The position numbers and the translations under genes are program-made. From Theristus sp. LFF4_11 (Eukaryota > Nematoda > Chromadorea > Monhysterida > Xyalidae), in contig JASANC010003807.1 in assembly GCA_030248135.1 (NCBI GenBank), positions 1-64,000 on the forward strand: a stretch of DNA of 64,000 bases, written 5' to 3'. Position 1 is the stretch's first letter. Each line of letters starts with the position of its first letter. Of the stretch, positions 12,108-22,498 are shown one piece after another. The notes beneath the pieces were generated by a model. It worked only from the letters and a program-made list of their open reading frames with translations, did not search any database and had not been told where the DNA came from.

Positions 12108-13157
12108 CAGTACCGAAGGCGAAAGCAAATTTTCGAGGGGGGGGGTGTCGTCACGTGGGGGGGGGTGCCGAAAATTTTTCAGTGGGGGGTGTCAGTCATG
12201 GTACAGTGACACCCCCCCCAGGCGTGGGCCATGGGGGGGGGGTGCACTATTGTAGAAAATTTTCTGGGGGGGTGCACACCCCCCACCCCACCCATGAGAT
12301 TTTTTGGCTTAAATTTTGAAGGAAAAACGCTAAATTTTGCTGCAAAATCTTTGAAATTACAATGAAGAATGTCAAGTTATCATATATTTAGCTTATATTA
12401 TGGACTTTAAAGACAAAAAATCATGATTTTTGAGCAAAAATTCATGATTTTTGGGTGGTCCGAGAAAATTTTTGGGGGGTGTCACTGTTACTTAGGTCCA
12501 TCTAGGGGGGGGGGGTGGGGGGGGGGTGTCTAGCAAATTTCGAGGGGGGGGTGTGGATGGTCCAGTGTCAGGTTTTGGGGGGTGGGTGTCGCGTGACCCC
12601 CCCCCACCCCCCCCCCACGCGGAGGTCTCGGGGGCTCTGGGGGGTGTACCCCCCCATAGTTGTTCTAGGGGGGGGCCTGGGGGGGGCCGGCCCCCCCCCA
12701 AAAAATTTTCGAATCTATCTCTATCAGACAGGTTTTTTCGGCTCAGCTATTATCTATCTAAAAAAATTTCTCAGCCAGCTATCTATCTGAAAATTTTTGT
12801 CTTCGAAGACATAAAATGAGTCAATTTTTGACCAAAATTGACCATTTTTGCTCGTAATTATTGAAAATTTCGCTAATTTTAGGTAAAATACGCGTGTATA
12901 CTTGATTTTTAGTGTATTTTTAGCATTATTTTGCTGTTTTTATAGCTTTTTAGCATTTTAGCTATCTATCTATCAAATTTCAAAATTTTGACCGCCCCCC
13001 CCCCAAAGTCACATGGCCCCCCCCCCCGCGGCCCCCCAAAATTTTCCAGCTATCTATCTATCTAGAAAATTTGCTCCAGCTATCTATATCGGCCCCCCCA
13101 AGCCCTCGGCTCTGGAACAACTATGACCCCCCCCACCCCCCCTCGTCTTCGGTACTG
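12108..13157. mobile_element. hAT-like family D element inside family L
   Basis: The ends are CAGTACCGAAGG and CTTCGGTACTG, with flanks GGTGCTCG and GGTGCACG (8 bp, one mismatch). It is full of G7-G10 and C7-C10 runs around a conserved AT core that contains ATATGATAACTTGAC-like or ATCATATATTTAGC-like sequence. A family A element sits within it at 12655-13125. Confidence 0.75.
12655..13125. mobile_element. hAT-like family A element inside family D
   Basis: The termini CATAGTTGTTCTAG and GGAACAACTATG are both intact. The flanks are TACCCCCC and ACCCCCCC, consistent with an 8-bp duplication in a C run. The body matches the other family A copies. Confidence 0.8.
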
Positions 13158-13439
13158 GGTGCACGGGATCGCACGGGTAAAACCAAATTTTTGCCTTAGA
13201 AAAACACAGAAATTCTTGTAAAATACAGAATATTTTGTGCAAACAAGCTGCTTGTTTGGTCAGAAACAACAAAATCTATGCAGGGACAGACACAAACGTC
13301 AAGAAAAATGCAAAAATTACGGTATTTTTGGAAAAAATTGAGATGAGATTGACCACCGTGAGGGGGGGTGCGATCCCGTGTTTTCTCGCGGAGGGGGGTG
13401 GGGGGGAGTCTAGTAGGTTGGCCTGTCGTACTAAATCAA

Positions 13440-13813
13440 AGCACTGATGTTGGCAGACGTTGCCTAAACAAGCCTAAACCAAAACCTAATCCTAAAGCTT
13501 AATTCCAAGCTAAACATAATCCTGACCTAAACCTAACCTAAGCCAAGCCTTTTCAAGAAGAAAGATGTTAGAACAATTGCGTTTTTAACAAGTTTTTGTT
13601 GAGGCCGGAGCGTGTGCAGGCGAGCTAGTGGATCATGAGCACGAGCATGCCGATGCCCGTGCGCGTGCGCTTTAGTAATGAAGCTTTAGGGTCTAGTACC
13701 GTAATGCTTCTTTATTCAAAACGCACGCGCACGGGCATCGGCATGGCACCTGCACTTTCCAATGAGCATGCAGCCCACACTCCGCACCTTGTTTTACACA
13801 CGCTCCGGTCTTA
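13440..13813. repeat. Dispersed repeat with CCTAA-rich head and inverted GC-rich tail
   Basis: A tract of CCTAAACCTAACCTAAGCC-type words is followed by an inverted repeat of about 90 bp per arm (CCGGAGCGTGTG near 13602 and CACACGCTCCGG near 13800, with CCGATGCCCGTGCGCGTGCG facing its complement). Related direct repeats are at 16320-16610 and 16620-16920, and fragments at 31590-31640 and 33000-33050. Confidence 0.6.
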
Positions 13814-13923
13814 GATGATTATGAAAAACACTTTAACGTCTCGAACAATCACGGTACAAGGCAAGGAGTGATGAAACGTCGTTTTCTCTGAAACTAGGAA
13901 TGAAACTGTTCAATCCAACGTGC

Positions 13924-13962
13924 ATAGTTGTTCCAGGGGGGGGGGGGGCCTGGGGGGCCGGT
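13924..13962. mobile_element. Truncated family A terminus
   Basis: CATAGTTGTTCCAG with the following G run and GGCCGG is present, but no right end follows. The sequence after it (TTTGTCAAAG repeated three times, 13963-13991) is unrelated. Confidence 0.6.
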
Positions 13963-14724
13963 TTGTCAAAGTTTGTCAAAGTTTGTCAAAGCAAACACCG
14001 ACAAGACAAGAAAAATCCACAAGTGGGCCGTGGCCCCATCAACATTGCCGTCGCTTTTAACGAATTTCCTCATATAAACTCAGTTCCGTTTCCGATCAAA
14101 TCAGAAAAATGTTTTCTGCAAACAGCACAATCATCGCCGTCGTCCGTTTCGCGTTCTCTCGACTTGTGATTTTCAGAGACGACTACCACGTCACGTCTCA
14201 CACACAAACAACAACTGTTCACCACTTTCCATGTCCAAACCCAAACCGTTTCGTTTTTCCGGTGAAAAACAGTATTTCATAGTTTTTGTCTGTGTGATGA
14301 TCAAAACAAAACGGCATAACATGCATCAATTCACAGTTGTGTGACCTGTGGATTTGAAGTTGAAAACGTCGTCGAGTACATGTAGTACCTCTAATCCGTT
14401 TCACTGTTTCTGATGAAACTGCCTGTTCCTCACTGAAAGCAATTCACGTTTGTTTTTATACCGATTCATCATGAGCGGAGCAGTTGTGTTTTTTTCATTG
14501 TTCCGTCCCGTCGCCGTGCCGTTCTTTCAACAGTTTGCGGACATTTGCATAACGGGAAAAACCAACAATTTTTTTTGTGAAGCGTGAAATAATTGACGCT
14601 TTTTGAATAAAGTAGGCAAACCGTCTAGTACCCGTGTCGAGGTAAAGGGGGGGAGGGGGGGTACACGGGTATCTGCCCGTGCACGGGCAGGATTTTCGGC
14701 TGAGGGGGGGTGGACCCCCCCCAC

Positions 14725-15439
14725 TAGGGTTGTTAAACAAAAATGAATTTTTTTTTTAAAAAGTGATTAAAAAAAAACAAAAATGCCGATTTAAAAAAAA
14801 ATCGAAAAATTTTCCTCTAATATGCTCTGAAAACCTCAATTTTGGCAAAATTTTTCGAAAGTTCAACAAAAATTTTCTTTGATTATACCTCGTAAAACCT
14901 TTAGCAGTCGATTTTGGGCCGTTTTACCGACTGATTTTAGGCTACGACAACATCTGCGATGAAGTTTTTGAGCGTCCCAAAGCTTGGCCTACCATTTCCG
15001 ATGCAGATAAGGTGACGATTCGCCTCGCAGAGCGTCCGATTGTGCTCGCTGCTCCGTTTGCAAGCGCTACGTTGTCTGGTTGCTTGCTGCTTCGTGTCGT
15101 GTCGTCGCAACACCATCAGAAGAATTGATCGAATTTCAAGGCGGTATGTTTGTCTTCACTTTAGCATTAGTTTAGCTGGGGACAATTAGTGACGTTTTGG
15201 AGGTCAAAACACAAGAAGAGGCATGGTGACGGTTTGGAAAAGGGGTAATTGAGGTCACCAAAACAAAATCTGCAAAGTTCCGTCATATGGGAGTCATTCG
15301 GGAGGCGCTTGCATATCATATGTGGTTCTTCGGACTCCCATTGAATTGATTTAGCACAACTTTGATTTTTGAAATTTCAAAAAAAAAATTAAAAAAAAAA
15401 CAAAAATGACGATTTTTGTTTTTTTTTTTAACAACCCTA
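14725..15439. mobile_element. hAT-like family E element (715 bp)
   Basis: The inverted termini are TAGGGTTGTTAAACAAAAA and TTTTTTTTAACAACCCTA. CCCCCCAC is repeated exactly on both flanks. The interior includes a stretch (GCGATGAAGTTTTTGAGCGT) that recurs at about 23280 and, diverged, at about 46510. No transposase was found. Confidence 0.82.
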
Positions 15440-15614
15440 CCCCCCACCCCCCCCCCCCGCACTTTCGCTACTGCTTGAACGCAGACTCTTGAAAAACAGC
15501 GGTCTGAAAACACGAATCGAAAATGAGCCGAACGGAAACAAAGCAACTACAACAAAAACGAAACCAACCAAACATAGCAAAAACAGAATCGAAACCAACC
15601 GGTACCCCCCCCCC

Positions 15615-16177
15615 CAGTACCGTGGGCCCAAACCAATTTTCGAAGGGGGGGGTATGGTGCCGTGGGGGGGGGGTGCCGACCAAAAAGTGAGGGGGGGTCC
15701 AACCTATGGTAACGTGGGACCCCCCCCATGGGGGTCCCATGGGGGGGTGCATTTTTTCAAAATTTTCTGTGGGGGGGGTCCACCCCCCACCCCCCCATGA
15801 TAATTTTTCGCTTAAATTTTGAAGGAAAAACGCTAAATTTTGCTGCAAAATCGTTGAAATTACAATGAAGATAGTCAAGTTATCATATATTCAGCTTATA
15901 TTATGGACTTTATAGACAAAAAATCACGATTTTCGAAAAAAATTTTGGGGTGTACGAAAAATTTTGGGGGGGGGTCTCCGCCAGACAAAATTTCATGGGG
16001 GGTGTGGGGGGTGTCGGCCAAATTTTCGAGGGGGGAGGTCCGATGGGGGGGGGGGTGCCCGGTTTTAGGGGGGGTGGCACGGTGCCCCCCCCCCCCCCCC
16101 CCCCCCCCCCACCCGACGGTCGCTGGTGCTCTGGGGGGTGTACCCCCCCACCCCCCCCCCCCTCGCCCACGGTACTG
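15615..16177. mobile_element. hAT-like family C element (reverse copy)
   Basis: The ends are CAGTACCGTGGGC and GCCCACGGTACTG. The interior is the reverse complement of the copy at 17592-18135. It lies in C runs, so the duplication cannot be measured. A second family C right end follows at 16225-16237 without a clear partner. Confidence 0.7.
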
Positions 16178-16319
16178 CCCCCCCCAACCACGGTTCATAA
16201 CCCCCCCTTCGAAAATTTTTGGGCCCACGGTACTGCTCTAATATGCTCTGAAGTCTGAAAATCGTAATTTTGGCACAATTTTTCACAAGTTAAACAATTT
16301 TTTTGCTATTATTACCTCG

Positions 16320-16920
16320 TAAAAGGTTGCCCTTCTTTTCTAAAAACCGACACACTCGTTGTCGGACATTGCTAAAACGGGCCTAGTTCTAAATTCTAAT
16401 CCTAAAGCCTAATTCTAAGCCTAACATAATCCTAACCGAATCGTAACCTAAGCCAAGCCTTTTCAAGAAAGAAAATGTCTGAACCATTGCGTTTTGAACA
16501 AGTTTTTGTTGGGGCCGGAGCGTGTGCACGCGCGCTAGTAGATCATGAGCATGAGCATGCGGATGCGAGGTGCGCGTGCGTTTTAAAAAAGAAGCTCCAG
16601 CCTCGTAAAACCGTCAGCTGTCGATTTTGGGGTTGGCACGTTTTATGATATTACGCTCCAGTTAACTCACGCTCCACAATTGGAGGTTCTCGGACATTGC
16701 TTAAACGGACCTAAACCTAAAAGCCAAACCTAAGCCTAAGCTTTAACAAAACCTGTTCCTAACCTAATCCTAACCTAAGCCAAGCCTTTTTAAGGAAGCA
16801 GGAATGAAAATAACTGCGTTTTGAACGAGTTTATGTTGAGTGCGGAGCGTGTGCACGCGCGCTAGTGGATCATGAGCAATGAGCAATGCGGATGCGGGGC
16901 AGGTGCATATCATAATGAAG
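16320..16920. repeat. Two direct repeats of about 300 bp
   Basis: Units start near TCGGACATTGCTAAAACG (16362) and TCGGACATTGCTTAAACG (16690). Each holds CCTAA-rich sequence, AAGCCAAGCCTTTT and GGAGCGTGTGCACGCGCGCTAG. A third relative is at 13440-13640. Confidence 0.65.
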
Positions 16921-17108
16921 CGTTGCGCGATTTTGGACTAGGGTTCGAAAAAAGTGAAAATCCCGATTTTTTTAATTAAGTTTTTTTTAAATTTTAATTT
17001 TAAAAAAATTTCAAAAAGCCAGAGGAAAATCCGACGGTCGACAAAAATAGGTGCATTCAAACCGCGCTGACGCGCTAAGTTCGAATATGGCATTTTCATA
17101 ATGAAATA

Positions 17109-18452
17109 CAGTCGAACTCAATAAAATGTGGAATCAGCTGATTGGTCGGCTGAGGGGAGGCTGCTCACACTCCGCACCCTTCTTTTTTGTGGATCTGGAT
17201 TCTATTGAAACGTGTTTCTTTTGAATGAGTGTGAGTTTCCAGCACCCTTTTCACGTTAAAAATATAAAGTGAAAATGTTAGAGACTGCAAAATTCAGATT
17301 TTTTTAAAATCAACAGCTCAAAATGCATTTTTTGGTTTGATGACGACGACGACGTCGTCGCTTAATTTTTGCGTGTGAACTGAAAGACAAAAGCCTGAAA
17401 GGAGTGCGCTGTGCATGGTTTGCTGCGTGCAGCAAGTAAATGAACACAGCAGTAAATGACCAAAAACCACTTGAAAACGGTGAAAATGAAAGATGAAAGC
17501 AAAGTCGTCGTCGTGTCGTCGTCGTCCGCGAAGTCGGAACGCATTTTTTTTTAATTGCGGACGCATGTCGATCGGTCAGACCCCCTTCAGCCAGTACCGT
17601 GGGCGGGGGGTGGGGGTACACCCCCCCAGAGCACCGGAGGCCGTCGGGTGGGGGGGGGGGGCCCACCGTGCCACCCCCCCCTAAAACCGGGCACCCCCCC
17701 CCCATCGGAGCCCCCCCCTCGAAAATTTGGCCGACACCCCCCACACCCCCCATGAAATTTTGTCTGGCGGAGACCCCCCCCCCAAATTTTCTGCACACCC
17801 TAAAATTTTTTTGAAAATCATGATTTTTTGTCTATAAAGTCCATAATATAAGCTGTATATATGATAACTTGACCATCTTCATTGTAATTTCAAAGATTTT
17901 ACAGCAAAATTTAGCGTTTTTCCTTTAAAATTCAAGCGAAAAAATATCATGGGGGGTGGGGGGGTGGACCCCCCCACAGAAAATTTTGAAAAAATGCACC
18001 CCCCATGCGACCCCCATGTGGGGGTCCCACGTTACCATAGTTTGCACCCCCCCTCACTTTTTGCTCGGCACCCCCCCCCCCCCACGGCACCATACAGCCC
18101 CCCCCCTTCGAAATTTTTTTGGGCCCACGGTACTGCCTTCAGCTGGCTACACAGCGCACTCATTTCAGGCTTTTGTCTTTCAGTTCACACGCAAAAATTA
18201 AGCGACGACGTCGTCGTCGTCGTGAATAAAAAAATGCATTTTGCGCTGTTGAATAAAAAATCTGAATTTTGCAGTTCTCCAACCCTTTGAGTTTATTTTT
18301 AGCATGAAAAGGGTGCTGGAAATTCACACTCATTCGGGAAAAAAACACGTTTCAATAGAATCCAGATCCACGAAAAAAGAAGGGTGCGGAGTGTGAGCAG
18401 CATCCCATCGGCCGACCAATCAGCTGATTCCACATTTTATTGAGTTCGACTG
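17109..18452. mobile_element. Tc1/mariner-type MITE with TA duplication, split by family C
   Basis: The left end is CAGTCGAACTCAATAAAATG, the right end is its complement (CATTTTATTGAGTTCGACTG), and TA is on both sides. The inner arms share the GCTGATTGGTCGGC and CTCACACTCCGCACCC motifs of the MITE at 2809-3569, and both hold GACGACGTCGTC palindromes. A family C element is inserted at 17592-18135. Confidence 0.85.
17592..18135. mobile_element. hAT-like family C element (544 bp)
   Basis: The ends are CAGTACCGTGGGC and GCCCACGGTACTG. CCTTCAGC is repeated exactly at 17584-17591 and 18136-18143. G and C runs up to 10 or more bases bracket an AT-rich core. Confidence 0.88.
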
Positions 18453-18538
18453 TAAACTGTTTTGACCTTTAAAATTGACAAAAACTTTCGTGAAAATTAG
18501 CCTTCAACGTCAATTTGGACCTACCTTTTGCAGCATGT

Positions 18539-18735
18539 GGATCCAAACCCAGGTCGTGGTTCTCGTTCCAAATGATTTTCTGTGTTCCACAGTACTTTCT
18601 TGAATACTTCAGATAGAAAACGCACCGGTTCACGTTGTTGTTGATGGGCAACGCAGCGCTTCTTCAAGACGACAAATCGGCAACAATCAAGAGTTGACAA
18701 GTGGGTTTCCTCCAATTTGAAGGGTAAAATCAAAA
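18539..18735 (-). CDS. Possible orphan coding exon of unknown family
   Basis: One minus-strand frame reads LPINNNVNRCVFYLKYSRKY and continues with a polar, cysteine-containing stretch up to a possible donor (GTAGGTCC, near 18532). The amino-acid mix looks like coding sequence. The pattern (asparagines then CVFYLKYS) is loosely like DD3-3-type extracellular proteins, but this is a guess. No partner exons were found, and a transposon borders it at 18452. It may be a gene remnant. Confidence 0.25.
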
Positions 18736-19458
18736 TAATTTACTGCTTTTTAGTCCATTAACAAGCTCATGAAACCAATTGCAGAAGCTTCTATCGGTAT
18801 CTGGACTTTGCTCATCGATCTTTGACCTAAAAGTAGAAATTGTCACAAAAAATCTGCCAAAAACAAAAACCACACAAAACTCTAGGCAAAAAAACATAAT
18901 GACGCTTTCTGTGGAAAGTGTCTTAAACGCATTTTTAAATAAAAGGGTTGGTATTTTTATTTAAAAATAGCTCCAGTTTTTTTTCTTGATATTTCACGCT
19001 CTAGTTTTTGTTTATAGTTTGTACTTGTCTGATCCCGGTCTGGGAGTTAACCATCCTTATCAGGAATTGGAATTTAACGCAAAGGCAAAACAAAAAATGC
19101 TAAACATGCATCGGAATGACGGAATATTTTTAGAAACTTGTGAAAAGTGAACACTTGTTGTCTTATCATGGTCTTCTTAACGTCTACAGTCGAAATTTCT
19201 TTTGCTTCGTGCTCGGAATTCGGGTCGGGACAAACAATGAACGAGGACGACACGACGCTATTTGGTTTTTTCTTTGCAAGCGTTGTTCTTTGTCATTGTC
19301 GTTGTGTACCTCGTTGACGATGACAGTGGAAACGACAATACTGGGCGACGATCTGAGGAGATACGACGAGGAGAAAACCTGAGGACACTTGCGAAAGTTT
19401 GTTGCCATCGAAGTCAGACCGGTCCAGCGCAACTGCAACATATTAATATTGTGGACTT

Positions 19459-19675
19459 ATTCAAACGTGTCCGGACTAAAATGACGTCATTTGCTGTAAA
19501 AACGCTAGTTTGCCAAAGTACAGGCACTAAAATGTCAGTTTGGTGTGACAGATTCGACATTCACCATTTGTTTACGGGAAGAAATCGGCTAAACGGAAAG
19601 TCTGGGTTGCAGTGAACGGCAAGCGAATGTTTGGCGGCATATGACGTCATTTCAGTGGGACACGTTTAAAAAAAT
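19459..19675. mobile_element. Short MITE with TGACGTCA-containing ends
   Basis: The ends AAACGTGTCCGGACTAAAA and its inverted counterpart TTTCAGTGGGACACGTTT enclose ATGACGTCAT palindromes near each end. It is homologous in reverse to 56485-56697. No coding capacity. Confidence 0.65.
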
Positions 19676-20814
19676 AGGTCATAGTAGAATCGAAAACAGG
19701 GCTGCCACTGCAGGCATTTTAGCGGTTGAATGAACGTGTGACGAATAGCTTTTGCTAATGTGACTTATTCATGCATTCAAATTTCGAAACATTTTCACGA
19801 AACTGCTTAATGTTACCGTTACTTCGAGAGGTATGGAAGAGTACAACGATAACTGAAACAAATTTGGTAATGAATCAATTTTGCAGCCCAACAAAGAGTA
19901 AATGCTGTTTCTGAGAACCTGTAAACACAAGAAATGATATTTATCTTTTTGTGAGAGACAAGTTCAACTGAACAAACAACGAACAGAAAACGAGATTCTC
20001 AACAATTTTCGAACAAGATAAAGCCTAATATGTGGCGTTTTTGGAATGTTTGATTTAAAAACGAGAGAAAATTTTGTAAATTTGAAAGAAAAATACAAAA
20101 CAAAACAAAATAAGATCACAGACAAGAATAACAACAGAAATAACAAAGACTCAGCGCAACTGAAGAAAAGGGCAAAACAAAAAACGAACACATATTCGGA
20201 CCGAAACAAACACACAAAACGAGTACAAAAAATCACTGAGCTTTCCAAAAACTTGATTATTGAACAATAAATATCACTGAAAAAATGATTTCAAATTGTC
20301 CAATCTTGACACCACACAATAATAGCGATTATGGGGCAGCAAAACAAAGAAAACACAGAACTCCGTTCACAAGCTATATGACTGAATGACAATACATGCA
20401 CCGTACAATGACGTGTCAAAAAGACTGTTGTCAAAAATCGGCCACTATTCGTGTCGGAAGCAGACGACGGTCAGAGCAACCACCAAGACATTCGATGACG
20501 ACCGCGCAGATGGCCACAATGGCAACCCTGAATGAAGACTGATTAATTGAAAAAATGCGTGCATGACGCGAAATTTGCCTTTTGGTGTTGGAATTTTTTA
20601 AGTTGTTCAAAACCTATTGTAAGAAAATCATGCTCCTTACAAAAAAAACTCCGCTATTTCACAACAGTGCACAAATTCACAAATCTTCGAATAGCACAGA
20701 GACCAACAAGCACACTGACACGCACATGTACGCCTTGTGTCTGTGTTTTCGTTATTGGCTCAGAACACAACGTCAAAAAACTCGCGGTCACCACGGGTGT
20801 TGAGTAGGGTTGTC

Positions 20815-20985
20815 AAACAAAAATCGAAATTTAAAAAAAGTGATTAAAAAAACAAAAATGCCGATTTTTTTAAATTCGAAGTAATCTTGGCTCAATTTTT
20901 CGAGAGTTCAACAAAAATTTTCTTTGATATTACCTTGTATAACCGTCAGCAGTCGACCGTAAGCGCATCAGAGTCTTATCCGCAG
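20815..20985. mobile_element. Left fragment of a family E element
   Basis: It starts TAGGGTTGTCAAACAAAAATC and continues with sequence matching 14725-14900, including CGAGAGTTCAACAAAAATTTTC in its body, then stops where the epimerase gene should continue. No right terminus was found. Confidence 0.5.
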
Positions 20986-21127
20986 TGCTCGGGTTATCGA
21001 GAGCCCACCGAAGAATGTGTGAAAGGGCAGTTAAGTATCTCGATGGGCGCCCTGCTTGACGGTTTTCTGGCTTAGCCTTGGCCGGTCCGCCCCGTTCGTT
21101 CTGTTGCGCGAAACCAAAAACACGCAC

Positions 21128-22498
21128 CGAATTGCCCGCTGACGCAGCGCACGCGCTTCTCGCGTTTCTCAACGTTGTACGTCGCAAACGGACCAAAAAT
21201 GCCATCCGGCTTTTAGGAGATCTCGGTGAGCGTGTGCAGCCGCGAATAGCTCTGCATCCATTCGAACTGGGATTGGCCTGAAAAAGAACAAGAATAATTG
21301 GTGCCGTTTTGCACAGCTTTGTGTGTGATCTTGACTTTTGAAGATAACAGTGTGCGCGTCTCTTCCGTCTCTCCGCTCAGCGACCGTTCATTACCCCACC
21401 CCTACCTCCGTGTCCAAGCCAAACCAGCGACGTTTGTTACGTTCGAGTTTACGGAATTGGCGAGGACAGCTACCAACTACGACCACAAAGAAGCACGACT
21501 TCATGCAGTTGATCCGGGAGGAAGTTTCTGATCTAATCTGACCTATCTGATTACTTTTGGTTTCAGTTGCCAAGCACTGCGGTAAATCTGAATTCATTCA
21601 AAACAATTCATAGTTTGCCCGTCATATCGTAATCAATCATTAATGGTTGGATGAATTGTTTCACACGTAATAAAAAGTCCAGTTGCATTTTGTTAGTAAA
21701 ATGCCCGTTCTAAAAATGAGAACACTTCGAACTTGAGTAGGAAAGTCCTACCATTCTTCATGCTCGTCGACAGTCTCCCGGTGACGTCGAACTGCAACTG
21801 CAGGAACGCGCCGAACGACACAAAGATCTCCCGTTCGCTTTTCGCGTGGAAACACGGCAGTTGGCGTTTCGACTCGATCACGCACGTGATCGGCGACAAA
21901 TTATTGGCGTTGCGGCATTTTTCCTCGTCTTCTTGGGACTGTTCGTTTTCGTCTTGTTGCTGTTCTTCGTGATTCGCACGCTTCCGTGAAGCCGTTGCAC
22001 TGACGACGCTGTCCAGTAGACGAGCAGGACGCGGTTTCTCTGAAAGACAGAAAACAGATGACGTTTTTCTGTTTCGGGGTTGCGATTTTCAAATCGACCG
22101 CGTTTGTTGTTGTTCAAATTCGTTCAAACTATGCGGTCCGAATCCGAATGCTTTTATTTAAACTCCGGAGTCAACTCAATTTCACCGAAAGTACACACAC
22201 GGAGATTTTATAACAAGCTAACTGAAGCTGTTTTTTCGTCTCTCCAGATTGTGCGTGGTTTCTTCCAGCAACTCTATAATTGACCACGACCAAGCAAAAA
22301 CAGCAAGAGAAAGAAAGAGAACGACTTTTCAGTCTTGAGAAAAAGAACTATTCGACAAACGAGACTCCTGCACGCACCTGTCTCATGTTGCTGTTGTTGA
22401 CAATCAGTTCGACAACAGAATAGCAACGACCAACAATAAAACAACAGCGCCGTAAGCCCGAAAAACGCCAGCAACGTGCAGCCGCGAGTCGGGCGCAT
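21128..22498 (-). pseudogene. Heparosan glucuronyl C5-epimerase homologue, truncated and interrupted
   Basis: The family converts D-glucuronate to L-iduronate in heparan sulfate in the Golgi. Three exons are visible: 22498-22378, 22039-21752 and 21277-21128, all joined in phase 1. Exon 1 gives a type II membrane anchor (about residues 8-27). Exon 2 ends with ITCVIESKRQLPC and REIFVSF then QFDVTGRL, matching the family IDCLIN/EVFMPF/YFDVYGKV block. Exon 3 has FEWMQSYSRLH and PDGIFGPFATYNVE then RCVSG, matching FEFSHSYSKVY and HPDGVFMSFEGYNVE and CISG. Between these two blocks is an in-frame TAA (21213-21215, about codon 158). No downstream catalytic exons were found, and a family E fragment begins where they would be expected. 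A sequencing error in the TAA plus distant exons is the alternative. Confidence 0.65.

Larger units (their letters stand above)
11948..15474. mobile_element. Outer element of a nest (family L, CAGTAGCG ends)
   Basis: The left end is CAGTAGCGAAAG and the right end CTTTCGCTACTGC. TTGAACGC flanks both sides (11940-11947 and 15475-15482), an 8-bp duplication. Inside lie a family D element (12108-13157, itself containing a family A element) and a family E element (14725-15439). The remaining interior has G-run blocks, a repeat related to 16320-16920 and no gene. Confidence 0.7.
18736..21127. other. Gene-poor stretch with MITE and family E fragments
   Basis: Holds a short inverted-repeat element (19459-19675, listed separately) and the left terminus of a family E element at 20815 (TAGGGTTGTCAAAC). 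No splice-consistent coding exons could be supported. Confidence 0.5.

Noticed and set aside
12035..18290. Open frames rich in glycine, proline and histidine (for example at 12035, 12515, 15468, 15903, 17310, 43190)
   Set aside because: They arise from G and C runs inside the hAT-like elements, occur on both strands and in several frames, and have no splice-consistent context.
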